A stretch of 64,000 nt of DNA from Protofrankia sp963555925 (GTDB lineage Bacteria > Actinomycetota > Actinomycetes > Frankiales > Frankiaceae): assembly GCA_963555925.1 (NCBI GenBank), contig CAUVXJ010000098.1, positions 1-64,000 on the forward strand, read 5' to 3'. Below are positions 55,610 through 64,000 of this stretch, in pieces. The position numbers were made by a program, and so were the translations under genes. Below the pieces are notes generated by a model that worked only from the letters and a program-made list of their open reading frames with translations, had not been told where the DNA came from and ran no database searches. Positions within the stretch are counted from its first letter, which is position 1. Each line of letters begins with the position of its first letter.

Positions 55610-58600
55610 TCAGACGAGCCGTAGCTGGTGGCCCTGATTCACCCGTTGCGGACGGGTACCCACCGGACCTGAGCGACGCTGGAGCAGGGGTTCACCGAGG
55701 ACGTCCAGAAAGGGTGACGGCCGTGTCTGCGCGGCCGCCCCGCCCCGGCGACGGTGGGCCGAATGCGTGAGCACGAGCTGGCCCCGCGCCCGGGTCATGC
55801 CGACGAACAGCAGTCGGCGCTCCTCACCGTCCCCGCCGTCGTCCCCGGCACCGGGATCTTTTTCATCGGTGACTGTTGGCGATGAGGAACCTGCCCAGCG
55901 CAACGGCAGCAGGCCATCCTCACATCCGATTATGATCACAAGGCCGAATTCCAGGCCCTTGGACGCGTGCAACGTCAGCAGCGATATCCGGTCCGCGCGC
56001 GGATCAAGAGTGTCAACCTCCGCGCCGAGCGCGATCTCCGACCGGAACCGCTCCAGATCGTCCCCGCACTCGGTGGCCAGAGCCGTCAGGATGTCGAGCG
56101 CGTAGCGGATCTCAATCTCGTCGTCGATCATCGACTGAGCTGCGGTCCGCAACCGTGCGAGGACGGATCGGCGCTCCGAGGAGTCACCGGTGTGCTCATC
56201 GACGAGCGCGAGCAGACGCCCGACACCCGGGGCGGCGGCAAGCCGGTTGTGGGACCGTTGCTGGAAGGGAAAGCCGTACCGGTCCAGCGCATCCATCACG
56301 GGCCGGGCCTGGCGGGCCGTGCGGTAGAGCACCGCGATGTCAGCGAAGGACAATCTGGCCTCGCCGGTTGCGTCCACACCGAGGTCGAGCGCGTGGAAGG
56401 ACGTGCCTCCCAGCGCCTGTTCGATGGTGCTCACCACGACCGCGGCCTCCTCGGCCTCGCTCGCGGCCCGGTGCAGCAGCGGTCGGGGGCTCTGCGGGTG
56501 CTGCCCGACCGCTGTGAGCGTTCGGCCGGGGACGAGGGTCGCCGATTCGATCAGGCGGACGGCGGCGTCCACGATGGCCGCCGTGGAGCGGTAGTTGCGG
56601 GTGAGCGAAACCACCTGAGCGTCGGGGAAGTCGTCCCGAAAACGCAGGAAGAAGCCCACGTCGGCGCCGCGGAAGGAGTAAATGGCCTGGTCCGGGTCGC
56701 CGATCGCACACAGGTTCGCGGCGGCCCCGTCAGTCGGTTCGCCAACCCGCTCGTCAGCCATGCTCGCACCCGCCCGGCCTGTCAACATCGTCAGTAGGAC
56801 GTACTGCAGCTCGTCGACATCCTGGTACTCGTCGACCCAGACGTGGCGCCACCGCGCCCGGTAGGTCTCGGCCAGGTCCGGATGTTCCCGCATGGCGATC
56901 ACCGGAAGCCCGAGGAGGTCGTCGAGGTCGACCAGACCCCGTGCGCGCAGTGCCTCGTCGTACCGCTGGGCCGGACCGGCCAGCTCGTGACCGGCCGTCG
57001 CACCGCCGAGCGCGTGCGTGCGGCGGAAGCCGGCCAGCTCGCGCCGGACCCGTTCCAGGTTGCGCGCACCCGTGACCGTCCCGGCCAACGCGTCCCGCAG
57101 GATGTCGGCACGGATCGCCTCATCCGCGATCCGGACGTCCGCGCCGAGGCCGAACAGATCGTGACAGTCCCGAACGATCCGCAGGCCCAGACCGTGGAAG
57201 GTCGTGGCGAGGATACGGGGCGCCGCCGCACCGACGAGAGCGTCGAGTCGCTCCCGCAGCTCGGTCGCGGCCCGCCGGGTGAAGGTCACGGCCAGGCATT
57301 GTTCGGCCGGCACCCCCTGCTCCCGGACCCGGTGCGCGACCGAGTGGACCAAGGTCTGGGTCTTGCCGGTGCCGGGTCCGGCAATGATCAATAGCGGCCC
57401 CTGGGTGACCGCCGCCGCCGCACGCTGTTCGGCGTCGAGTCCGGCCAGAATAGACGGGCTGACAGGGCTGACAGGGCTGACAGGGTCGGTCATCGCTGCG
57501 CCCGTGTCGAGCGGGCCACAAACCGCCGCCGCCGCGGGTGCAACCGTGTCTGCCGCTGCTGCGACCGAGAATGCCAGCGCGCTGCGCCCACGGCGGGCGC
57601 CTCCCCGCCCGGTCCGGGTGCCGGCGGCGACCCCCCGGCNNNNNNNNNNNNNNNNNNNNNNNNNNNNNNNNNNNNNNNNNNNNNNNNNNNNNNNNNNNNN
57701 NNNNNNNNNNNNNNNNNNNNNNNNNNNNNNNNNNNNNNNNNNNNNNNNNNNNNNNNNNNNNNNNNNNNNNNNNNNNNNNNNNNNNNNNNNNNNNNNNNNN
57801 NNNNNNNNNNNNNNNNNNNNNNNNNNNNNNNNNNNNNNNNNNNNNNNNNNNNNNNNNNNNNNNNNNNNNNNNNNNNNNNNNNNNNNNNNNNNNNNNNNNN
57901 NNNNNNNNNNNNNNNNNNNNNNNNNNNNNNNNNNNNNNNNNNNNNNNNNNNNNNNNNNNNNNNNNNNNNNNNNNNNNNNNNNNNNNNNNNNNNNNNNNNN
58001 NNNNNNNNNNNNNNNNNNNNNNNNNNNNNNNNNNNNNNNNNNNNNNNNNNNNNNNNNNNNNNNNNNNNNNNNNNNNNNNNNNNNNNNCCCGGCCGACCCC
58101 CCGACGGCTTGGCCCGGCGCGGACCTGCCCGCCCCGGTGGCGCCCGCTGCGGGAGCCAGGTCGAACAGCGTCCCCGCATCCGAGGTCAGTTCCTTCGGGT
58201 CGAACAGGCGGATGACCCCGTATTCGCCGTCATAGCCGGCGTCACGGATCACCTCCTCCCGCCGCAACCGTCGGATCGCCTCGACCAGAGCGGACGAACC
58301 GACCTCGCCGATCGCGTCGAGCGGGACCTCGCCGAGGATCGCGAGCTCCGGGCCGAGCCGAGCGGTGAGCGTTGTGACCTGCGCGGCCACCGCCTTGCTC
58401 TTCGGCCCGACCCCGAGGATCTCGCCGACGACCTCGGGCAAGGCGACCAGTGAACGCACCTCGCCCGCGGTCGACGGGCGGTGTCCCTCCTCGCGGTCGG
58501 CGAGCGCGTCCACGCGGTGCAGCACGCCGACCGTCAGTGGGCGCCCGCACTCGGGGCAGCGACCGTCGGCCTCCCGGGTCTGGCTCGGCTCGTATCGGAC

Positions 58601-59446
58601 CCCGCATTTGCGGTGACCGTCAAGGTGGTACTTGCCCTCTTCGGGAAAGAACTCGATGGTGCCGGCGAAGCCGTCCCCATTGCGCAGCGCCGCACGCATC
58701 GCAAAGTAATCGACGTCGCAGGTGAACGCGGTCGCCTCCCGGCCGAGCATGGGCGGGGAATGCGCATCGGAATTGCTGACCAGACGGAACCGGTCGAGTC
58801 CGGACAACCGCCAGAACATCGGCGGATCCGCTGACAGACCGGTTTCCAACGCAAAGATGTTGTCCGCGAGGTCGAGATAGCAGTCCTCGATCGCGTCGAA
58901 ACCGGATTTCGATCCGAGGACGGCGAACCAGGGAGTCCACACGTGGGCCGGCACGAGGTAGCAGCCCTCCCCGGCGCCGAGGGTGATCTCCAGCAGATCA
59001 CGGGAGTCCAACCCCAGGATGGGACGCCCGTCCGCGGCGAGGTTACCGATCTTCCCAAGACTCGTGGTGATCCGGCCGGCGGCGTCGGTGTCCGGAGCGT
59101 AGAGGAGATGGTGAACCTTGCGGGTCTTCTCCCCCCGCTTGTAGATCGTGGAGATCTCCGTGGACAACATGAATCGGGTTGCCGTCCGGCACGACGCAGG
59201 CAACGTCCGCAGGACGTCAGCCTCAAGGTCGGGACGCAGCCGGAACAGACCCGGCTCGGCCGGCACGAGCTTGGTGGCGATCTCCTGCGACCAGGCCGGG
59301 TGGGTGAAGTCACCGGTGCCGACCACTGCGATGCCCTTGCGCGCCGCCCACCAGGCCAGATGCTCCAGGTCGCAGTCCCGGCTGCAGGCTCTGGAGTACT
59401 TGGAGTGGATGTGCAGGTCCGCAAGAAAGCGTGAGTTCACAGACAC
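55610..59446 (-). CDS. PHP endonuclease (EndoQ-like) / UvrD helicase fusion, gap at the joint
   Basis: N-terminal about 470 residues: PHP nuclease with DLHIHSKYSRA, VGTGDFTHPAW, TEISTIYKRG, SNSDAHSP, a Cys motif (RCPECG) and LTVGVLHRVDALAD, like endonuclease Q that nicks 5' of deaminated bases. C-terminal about 650 residues: UvrD/PcrA superfamily 1 helicase with AGPGTGKTQTL, HVWVDEYQDVDELQ, GDPDQAIYSFRGAD, LTRNYRSTAA, LTLHASKGLEFG, VGMTRARGQL. An Ala/Gly/Arg-rich linker precedes the helicase. The frames agree across the N run, but the gap hides whether there is one gene or two; in the second case the helicase would start at MTDPVSPVSP. Confidence 0.8.
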   Translation of the reverse strand: MSVNSRFLADLHIHSKYSRACSRDCDLEHLAWWAARKGIAVVGTGDFTHPAWSQEIATKLVPAEPGLFRLRPDLEADVLRTLPASCRTATRFMLSTEISTIYKRGEKTRKVHHLLYAPDTDAAGRITTSLGKIGNLAADGRPILGLDSRDLLEITLGAGEGCYLVPAHVWTPWFAVLGSKSGFDAIEDCYLDLADNIFALETGLSADPPMFWRLSGLDRFRLVSNSDAHSPPMLGREATAFTCDVDYFAMRAALRNGDGFAGTIEFFPEEGKYHLDGHRKCGVRYEPSQTREADGRCPECGRPLTVGVLHRVDALADREEGHRPSTAGEVRSLVALPEVVGEILGVGPKSKAVAAQVTTLTARLGPELAILGEVPLDAIGEVGSSALVEAIRRLRREEVIRDAGYDGEYGVIRLFDPKELTSDAGTLFDLAPAAGATGAGRSAPGQAVGGSAGXXXXXXXXXXXXXXXXXXXXXXXXXXXXXXXXXXXXXXXXXXXXXXXXXXXXXXXXXXXXXXXXXXXXXXXXXXXXXXXXXXXXXXXXXXXXXXXXXXXXXXXXXXXXXXXXXXXXXXXXXXXXXXXXXXXXXXXXXXXXXXXXXXXXXXRGVAAGTRTGRGGARRGRSALAFSVAAAADTVAPAAAAVCGPLDTGAAMTDPVSPVSPVSPSILAGLDAEQRAAAAVTQGPLLIIAGPGTGKTQTLVHSVAHRVREQGVPAEQCLAVTFTRRAATELRERLDALVGAAAPRILATTFHGLGLRIVRDCHDLFGLGADVRIADEAIRADILRDALAGTVTGARNLERVRRELAGFRRTHALGGATAGHELAGPAQRYDEALRARGLVDLDDLLGLPVIAMREHPDLAETYRARWRHVWVDEYQDVDELQYVLLTMLTGRAGASMADERVGEPTDGAAANLCAIGDPDQAIYSFRGADVGFFLRFRDDFPDAQVVSLTRNYRSTAAIVDAAVRLIESATLVPGRTLTAVGQHPQSPRPLLHRAASEAEEAAVVVSTIEQALGGTSFHALDLGVDATGEARLSFADIAVLYRTARQARPVMDALDRYGFPFQQRSHNRLAAAPGVGRLLALVDEHTGDSSERRSVLARLRTAAQSMIDDEIEIRYALDILTALATECGDDLERFRSEIALGAEVDTLDPRADRISLLTLHASKGLEFGLVIIIGCEDGLLPLRWAGSSSPTVTDEKDPGAGDDGGDGEERRLLFVGMTRARGQLVLTHSAHRRRGGAAAQTRPSPFLDVLGEPLLQRRSGPVGTRPQRVNQGHQLRLV
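57457..57483. repeat. 9-bp tandem repeat x3 in the helicase linker
   Basis: ggctgacag three times, giving a Pro-Val-Ser repeat just before the helicase part. Confidence 0.8.
57641..58087. other. Assembly gap (N run) between PHP and UvrD parts
   Basis: About 447 unknown bases between two Ala/Gly/Pro-rich, very GC-rich flanks, the kind of low-complexity sequence that breaks assemblies. Confidence 0.97.
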
Positions 59447-59529
59447 GTATGTTGTCGTACCCCTGCGCCCGCACCCGCGGGTACCCCCACCCCACGTCGC
59501 CGACGATGGGGTCCCAGGCTCCCTGTGCT

Positions 59530-59596
59530 CACGGCCTCCGGGCGCGCGAGAACAACCGCGATCGCGCGCCCTTCGGCCGGGCAGGCTCCCTGCGGT
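59530..59596 (+). repeat. Dispersed hairpin element, copy 4
   Basis: acggcctccg, then the perfect 10-bp stem gggcgcgcga / tcgcgcgccc around gaacaaccgcga, then cttcggccgg and gcaggctccctgcgg. It lies between the PHP-UvrD start and the end of the DUF4143 pseudogene. The best-formed stem of the four copies. Confidence 0.7.
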
Positions 59597-60374
59597 CAGC
59601 CCCAGATCGCGCAGATGGGCACCGCCAGGATCTTCGAGTCAAGGGGGTAGACCGCGGGACCCGTGTGCAGGACCGCGCCGGCCACGAACCGGTCGCCGAG
59701 TTCGTCGCGCAACCAGCACAGGTGCGCGGCGTCGTGACGGCTGGGAGCCGAGTTGGCTTTGATCTCGATCGCGAGGACCTTGCCGGCGTCCAACTCCACG
59801 AGGAGGTCCACTTCCTGGCGTCCGCCCTGGGTTCGCAGGTGATAGAAGCGGTGGCGCCGCGCGGAAAGAGCAGCCTCCGGACGTAGTTGCGCGAGGACGA
59901 AAGTATCGATCATGCGACCGAGAAGGTCTCCGTCGGACAGGACCGCCCGCGTCGAAAGACCGATCGAACTTCCGACGAGGCCAGTCTCGACAACGTATAT
60001 TTTGGGCGTTTTAACAAGCCGGGAAATCCTGTTGGTACTCCACGCCGGAACCCGCTCTAGAATAAAGAGGCTCGTCAACAGGTTGTCGTAGGATGCCGCC
60101 GTTCTGGCGTTGACCCCGGCTGCTTCGTAAAGGCTCTTTCCAGAAGGCATTCCGGCCGTGTTGAGCGCATTCGCAACGCCGCGTCGGGATCCGCACGAAA
60201 AGCCACGGCATGTGCCGGCCGATCCAGGCTGACCATGTCCCGGCATATCTGGCGAGCGGTCGTCGTCTTTCCTGCTGCCCGCGGTCCGTTCACGAGCACG
60301 GCCGGAAAGTCCTGCACGAGTTCGCGCAACCTGCGGTCAGCGAGACGCGGATGGTAAGCCCGTTGATCAACCAT
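59596..60374 (-). pseudogene. AAA_14/DUF4143 ATPase with internal deletion and frameshift
   Basis: The start (MVDQRAYHPRLADRRL, then LVNGPRAAGKTTTARQ, a Walker A) is in one frame; the end (SLYEAAGVNARTAASYDNLL, YVVETGLVGSSIG, EVDLLVELDAGKVLAIEIKA with the nuclease-like D...ExK) is in another. The jump falls after FRADPDAALR near 60180. The piece normally between them, about 150 residues with Walker B, is gone. Intact members have about 400 residues and are thought to be AAA proteins of mobile or toxin-like context. Confidence 0.8.
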
Positions 60375-60545
60375 ACCGACCTCCGCACGCTGCTGGCGAT
60401 CCGCCGGTGACACTGACCTCAAGATCGCCTGATGCAATCCTCAACCACCCGCTGGTACCAACTCTACGCACGTTCTAGTACCAATCCCAACCACAGCCGA
60501 CGTGTGATGCGGGACGTGGGGCGCGCCGGGGGCGGGTGTGCCGAG

Positions 60546-60590
60546 GCCCGGTGGAGCAAGGCCCGGTGGAGCAATGCCTGGTGGAGCAAG
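60546..60590. repeat. 15-bp tandem repeat x3 at a gene end
   Basis: gcccggtggagcaag at 60546, 60561 and 60576, with single-base changes. It ends 1 bp from the stop codon of the ATP-binding regulator. Confidence 0.9.
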
Positions 60591-60591
60591 G

Positions 60592-61866
60592 CTAACGGCG
60601 TGGGAATGCGTCGCCCGGGCCGTAGCGGACCCCGGTGCCGCCGTGGGCATCGCCAATCTTGCACAGGACACCACGGCGGCGCAGGTCGGCGAGCATGTCC
60701 CGGGCGCCGAACATGGTCACGTCGAACATCCGCTGCAGCGTACGGTTGGTGACGTACCCGTACTCACGGACATGTTCGAGCACCTTCTCGTCCGTCTGCG
60801 CGGGGCCCTGGCGGTGGTAACGAACAGCGCGCCCGAGCCCGGCGAGCGCGGCGGGGCGTAGCCGGTAGGTGGGCAACGGCCGGCCCGCCGTTCGCCTGGT
60901 CGTTTCGACCAGTTCCAAGGCGACCATGCGGGCCAGCACCTCCTGGCTTTCCGGCGCCGGGCGCTGCACCACCCGAGCCAGGGTAACCGCGTCCACCGAC
61001 TGGCGGGTCCGCAGGTAGGACAGGGTCAGCAGGATTTCGACGTCCCGACCCGCCTGGGCGGGCAGCGTTGAGACGTAACCGACGAAGGCGTCGTCGCCTA
61101 TGCCACCACGGACCACGGCACGGACCGAGGTACCGAGATCGGTGAACGTCGGCGGCTCCTTGCCCACCCGCAACAGCTCACGAAATGCGCGATCGACTCC
61201 TTGACCGGTGCGTTCGGCAAGCCGGAGCATTGAAAAGACCTCGGTAAGCAGCCGATTACGAGGCGTCGAAGGATAGCTGAGAACATTATCCGGCGTGATC
61301 CCGGGAAGAAATCCCCCGGGGCTTGTCACAATGAGCGCCTCCGGGGAATGCTCCACATCCACCGTGCCGTGGGTCTCATACGACCGGTGGAGGAAGGCGT
61401 TGACGACCAGCTCACGCACGGCGTTCTGCGGGTAGTCGACGAGTTGCAGTTGGATGCCGCCGGAGATGTTGAGCGGGCGGAACGCGGCATGCGCTTCGAC
61501 CAGGCCGAGCATGCGCTCGATACCCGCAAGGACCGGCTGCTCCTCCCGAACCCGACTGGTCGCTTCCGAGCCGCTCGACGGCCGGTACTGAAAGGAATAA
61601 CCATGTCCGGGTAGCAGTTGCCGCAGCGCATCCTGCCGGCCGAGTAGCAACAGGCCGGCATAGGTCAGCTCTCCGGCGGGGGTCAGCAATCGCAGAGCGG
61701 TCAGCACCCGCAGGTCATCCTGCCCAGCAAGATCGCCCTTGTCCGCGGCCGCGAGATAATCGCGCAACCGTCCGAGTTCGAGGTGAGACAACGCGTCGAT
61801 ACCATGGTAGCCACACGGCTGCGCGGACCAGTCGAGTTGACCTCTAGCGATGAGGAGATCCCGCAC
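60592..61866 (-). CDS. ATP-binding protein (HATPase_c_4 type), short at the N-terminus
   Basis: 424 residues. GHKL ATPase-like part: NAVRELVVNAFLHRSYETHG, then LIVTSPGGFLPGIT and RLAERTGQGVDRAF. A winged-helix tail follows (VEILLTLSYLRT, EYGYVTNRTLQRMFDV). Homologs carry an N-terminal AlbA_2/Schlafen-like domain of about 120 residues; here the frame opens at RDLLIARGQLDWSAQP, just past it. Either a natural short form or a 5' truncation. It is divergent from the carboxypeptidase gene. Confidence 0.7.
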   Translation of the reverse strand: MRDLLIARGQLDWSAQPCGYHGIDALSHLELGRLRDYLAAADKGDLAGQDDLRVLTALRLLTPAGELTYAGLLLLGRQDALRQLLPGHGYSFQYRPSSGSEATSRVREEQPVLAGIERMLGLVEAHAAFRPLNISGGIQLQLVDYPQNAVRELVVNAFLHRSYETHGTVDVEHSPEALIVTSPGGFLPGITPDNVLSYPSTPRNRLLTEVFSMLRLAERTGQGVDRAFRELLRVGKEPPTFTDLGTSVRAVVRGGIGDDAFVGYVSTLPAQAGRDVEILLTLSYLRTRQSVDAVTLARVVQRPAPESQEVLARMVALELVETTRRTAGRPLPTYRLRPAALAGLGRAVRYHRQGPAQTDEKVLEHVREYGYVTNRTLQRMFDVTMFGARDMLADLRRRGVLCKIGDAHGGTGVRYGPGDAFPRR

Positions 61867-61890
61867 GGTCTCAGGCTAGTCGATCTGAGG

Positions 61891-61912
61891 CATAACTGAG
61901 ACATAACTGAGA
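61891..61912. promoter_or_regulatory. 11-bp direct repeat in the divergent promoter region
   Basis: cataactgaga twice in tandem, with a matching inverted ctcagtt about 40 bp further on. Lies between the ATP-binding regulator and the carboxypeptidase gene. Possible operator for the former. Confidence 0.4.
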
Positions 61913-62049
61913 AGTCGTCACGAGTGGACGTCAATCAGTTGTTCCTCAGTTGTCATCCGTCAGGCCCGACTGGAGTGATAACTCGGTGCAACTCGGTACC
62001 GCCAGCACGCTTCGGTACGACACGGCCAGCCCTCTCGCTTCACATAACT

Positions 62050-63585
62050 GTGACTGACAGTAATCTCCATCAGGTGCCTCGGACTCGCGAACGCTTGCGC
62101 GCGACACGTTCCGTGCTGCTGGTCGTCTCCCTGGTGACATGGCTGATCGCCGCGCTCTCGACCACGGCGGCGGCCGCTTCCGAGCCCGCACCGGCACCGG
62201 CACCGGCACCGGCACCGAGGCCAGCCAGCCCGAACCTCCTCGGCGGTCCGGTGCTGGCGAGCGCCGGTGTGGTGGTCGGTTCGCGAGCGTCTTCCCCGCC
62301 CCCCGACACCACCGCCGCGAGTTGGCTCATCGCCGACGCCGACAGCGGAGCGGTCCTCGCGGCTCGAGACGCCCACGGTCCCCACCTGCCGGCGAGCACG
62401 CTCAAGATCCTAACCGCACTCGCCGTGCTGCCGCGGCTGTCGCCTGCCCAGGCGGTGACGATCAGTACTGCGGCTGCGTCGGTCGACGGAACGCGGGTGG
62501 GTCTCGTCCCGGGCATGGCCTACACGGTCGCGGAACTCGCCACGGCAATGATCGTCGCTAGCGGTAACGATGCCGCTGTCGCACTCGCCGAAGCCGCCGG
62601 CGGAACCGACGCCACGGTCGTACTGATGAACCGGACCGCGGCCGACCTGAACGCGCGCGACACAACGGCAGGGGATCCAAGCGGCCTGGACGCACCCGGG
62701 CAGACGACATCAGCATACGATCTTGCATTGCTCGGCCGGGCCGCGCTCGACAGTCCCATCGTCGGCAGGTTCCTGACCATCCCACGGGCGACCGTCCGCG
62801 GCCGGCCCGGCACATCGTTCGAAATCCAGAACCACAATGACCTGCTCGCCTCGTATCCGGGAACGATCGGCGTCAAGAACGGATACACCGCCGCGGCGGG
62901 CGCCACCTACATCGGAGCCGTCCGGCGCGGCGGTCACACGCTCATCCTCACGATGCTGCGGGCGGATCCGGCCTATACCAAGGAGGCCCGGGAACTGCTC
63001 GACTGGGGATTCGCGAACGTCGACACAATCGGTCCGGTCGGACACCTTGTCGCGACGAGCGACGACGACCGCGACGTCGCGATGGTTCCGGACGGGTCAA
63101 CCGTGGACGGCCTGCGACAGCGGGCCGCCGCCGGTGCTGAATCGGGAACCGGAGGTCGGCATGACAGCGGCACGCACGATTATTCTGCGAAACAGCCACA
63201 ACGGCGGGATATCGGCGACCACCCGATAGGTCCGGTCACGTGGATCGCCGTTGTGGTCACGCTGCTGGTTGGACTATTCGCGCTGAGTCGACGACTTATA
63301 CGTCGCCACCTTGTTCCCAACATTGACGCGTTCCCGAACATGGACGCACTGCCCGGCATGGCAGCCCGACCACCCATCCACGCAGCCCACGTCTTGAGCT
63401 CGGGAAACGCCTCCACATCCCGCGTCCGGCTCGTGCCTCATCGACGAGGTGGCGGCGAGGACGGAACCCCGGCACCCGGGCTGCGTATCGAGCCCGGTGA
63501 CAGCTCGGCATCAGCTGCCTTCCCGGCCGGCACAGCGGTACCAGCCGGCACAGCGGTACCCGACGGTGCGACATCGGACGAGTAG
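62050..63585 (+). CDS. D-alanyl-D-alanine carboxypeptidase (PBP, S11 family)
   Basis: About 511 residues from GTG at 62050; the frame is open 42 codons further. N-terminal signal/anchor (SVLLVVSLVTWLIAALST), an Ala/Pro linker, then the S11 domain: PASTLKIL (Ser-x-x-Lys), VASGNDAAVA (S-x-N) and GVKNGYTAAAG, where KNG replaces KTG, a known actinobacterial variant. A second transmembrane helix near the end (TWIAVVVTLLVGLFAL) is followed by a cytoplasmic low-complexity tail. It trims D-Ala from peptidoglycan stems outside the membrane. The 3' end overlaps the next gene on the other strand. Confidence 0.88.
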   Translation: MTDSNLHQVPRTRERLRATRSVLLVVSLVTWLIAALSTTAAAASEPAPAPAPAPAPRPASPNLLGGPVLASAGVVVGSRASSPPPDTTAASWLIADADSGAVLAARDAHGPHLPASTLKILTALAVLPRLSPAQAVTISTAAASVDGTRVGLVPGMAYTVAELATAMIVASGNDAAVALAEAAGGTDATVVLMNRTAADLNARDTTAGDPSGLDAPGQTTSAYDLALLGRAALDSPIVGRFLTIPRATVRGRPGTSFEIQNHNDLLASYPGTIGVKNGYTAAAGATYIGAVRRGGHTLILTMLRADPAYTKEARELLDWGFANVDTIGPVGHLVATSDDDRDVAMVPDGSTVDGLRQRAAAGAESGTGGRHDSGTHDYSAKQPQRRDIGDHPIGPVTWIAVVVTLLVGLFALSRRLIRRHLVPNIDAFPNMDALPGMAARPPIHAAHVLSSGNASTSRVRLVPHRRGGGEDGTPAPGLRIEPGDSSASAAFPAGTAVPAGTAVPDGATSDE

Positions 63586-64000
63586 GGCGCGGTCACCGTC
63601 CACGCCGCGACCAGCAACGTCCAGCGCATCATGATATTGATCCAGATCAACAGCCCGACGATCACCGCGAACGTCCCGTAGACGGGGTTTCTGGTGGTCA
63701 TGCCGACCAGCGAGGTCGCGAGAACCTTGAGCACCTCCACCCCGATCGCGCCGCACAGCGCCCCCCGCAGCGCACGGCGGTGGTCGGTGACCCGCGGCAG
63801 CCAGACAAACAGACAGAGGAACAGTGCCACGTCCAGGGCCAACGCGACGACGACAGCGAGTATCGACGTCACCGCTGTCGCCGCAGTACTGCCAGCGAGC
63901 CCGATCCAGTGCAGAAACGTCCCCGAGACCGAGGTGGCAACGCTGGTCACCGCGATCGACGCGAAGCTGATGAGACCGAGCCCGGCAAGGACGCCGACGT
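63438..64000 (-). CDS. YihY/BrkB family membrane protein (5' end off the window)
   Basis: The visible 187 codons hold at least four hydrophobic segments, with family blocks ALDVALFLCLFVWLPR, GALCGAIGVEVLKVLAT and NPVYGTFAVIVGLLIWINIM. These proteins were once thought to be RNase BN; function is unknown. The last 50 residues are a Pro/Ala/Gly tail that overlaps 148 bp of the carboxypeptidase gene, tail to tail. The start is beyond position 64000. Confidence 0.8.
   Translation of the reverse strand, partial: VGVLAGLGLISFASIAVTSVATSVSGTFLHWIGLAGSTAATAVTSILAVVVALALDVALFLCLFVWLPRVTDHRRALRGALCGAIGVEVLKVLATSLVGMTTRNPVYGTFAVIVGLLIWINIMMRWTLLVAAWTVTAPYSSDVAPSGTAVPAGTAVPAGKAADAELSPGSIRSPGAGVPSSPPPRR
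63526..63561. repeat. 18-bp duplication in overlapping gene tails
   Basis: gccggcacagcggtacca, two copies. It encodes PAGTAV-type residues on both strands at once, in the C-terminal tails of the two convergent genes. Confidence 0.85.

Overview
The window is one piece of a high-GC actinobacterial chromosome. Codon bias, many GTG and one TTG start, a rho with a long hydrophilic insert, endonuclease NucS in place of MutS/MutL, a MurA with Asp at the usual Cys site, and the order wecA-atpI-atpZ-atpBEFHAGDC all point that way. Protein likeness suggests Frankia or a close relative; this is inference from family memory, not a search. Three runs of N (29636-30023, 48515-48584, about 57640-58087) show a draft scaffold.

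Region 1 (1-33.2 kb) is conserved housekeeping sequence, nearly all on the minus strand: nucS, a DUF6328 membrane protein, an HD hydrolase, ethylmalonyl-CoA mutase (meaA/ecm), a STAS protein and murA. On the plus strand lie a DUF2007-like protein and an ATP:cob(I)alamin adenosyltransferase, which can make the AdoCbl that the mutase needs. Then comes the full F1Fo ATP synthase operon with atpZ/atpI-like genes and wecA, followed by glyA, the tRNA threonylcarbamoyl-AMP synthase, prmC-prfA, rpmE and rho. The aspartate-family operon nrtL-lysA-hom-thrC-thrB comes next, with four-base stop/start overlaps at lysA/hom, hom/thrC and thrC/thrB. A lone response regulator and tRNA-Arg(CCG) end this block.

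Region 2 (33.3-50.6 kb) is accessory. It starts just past tRNA-Arg. It holds two related Cys/His-domain proteins flanking an AbrB/RelE-like toxin-antitoxin pair, a Panacea-domain gene coupled to a small unknown gene, and a class I FxLD-type lanthipeptide cluster: precursor, LanB, LanC, a SpaB_C-methyltransferase fusion, a helical-repeat protein, a divergent regulator and a NUDIX protein. The lanC gene is cut by an in-frame amber codon. Next to it is a second, decayed locus of the same type: a lanC tail, another FxLD-type methyltransferase, a truncated GNAT gene, a truncated TPR regulator and a NUDIX gene.

Region 3 (50.7-64 kb) has a TerD-CAP fusion, a SAM methyltransferase, a secreted GH2 glycosidase with a LamG-like tail, a PHP endonuclease/UvrD helicase fusion (with a gap at the joint), an internally deleted AAA_14/DUF4143 pseudogene, an N-terminally short ATP-binding regulator, a D,D-carboxypeptidase and a partial YihY/BrkB protein.

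Two features run across the window. One is a dispersed hairpin element seen four times, once inside the atpZ reading frame. The other is many short tandem duplications of 9-18 bp near gene ends. I saw no CRISPR array, no transposase and no rRNA.
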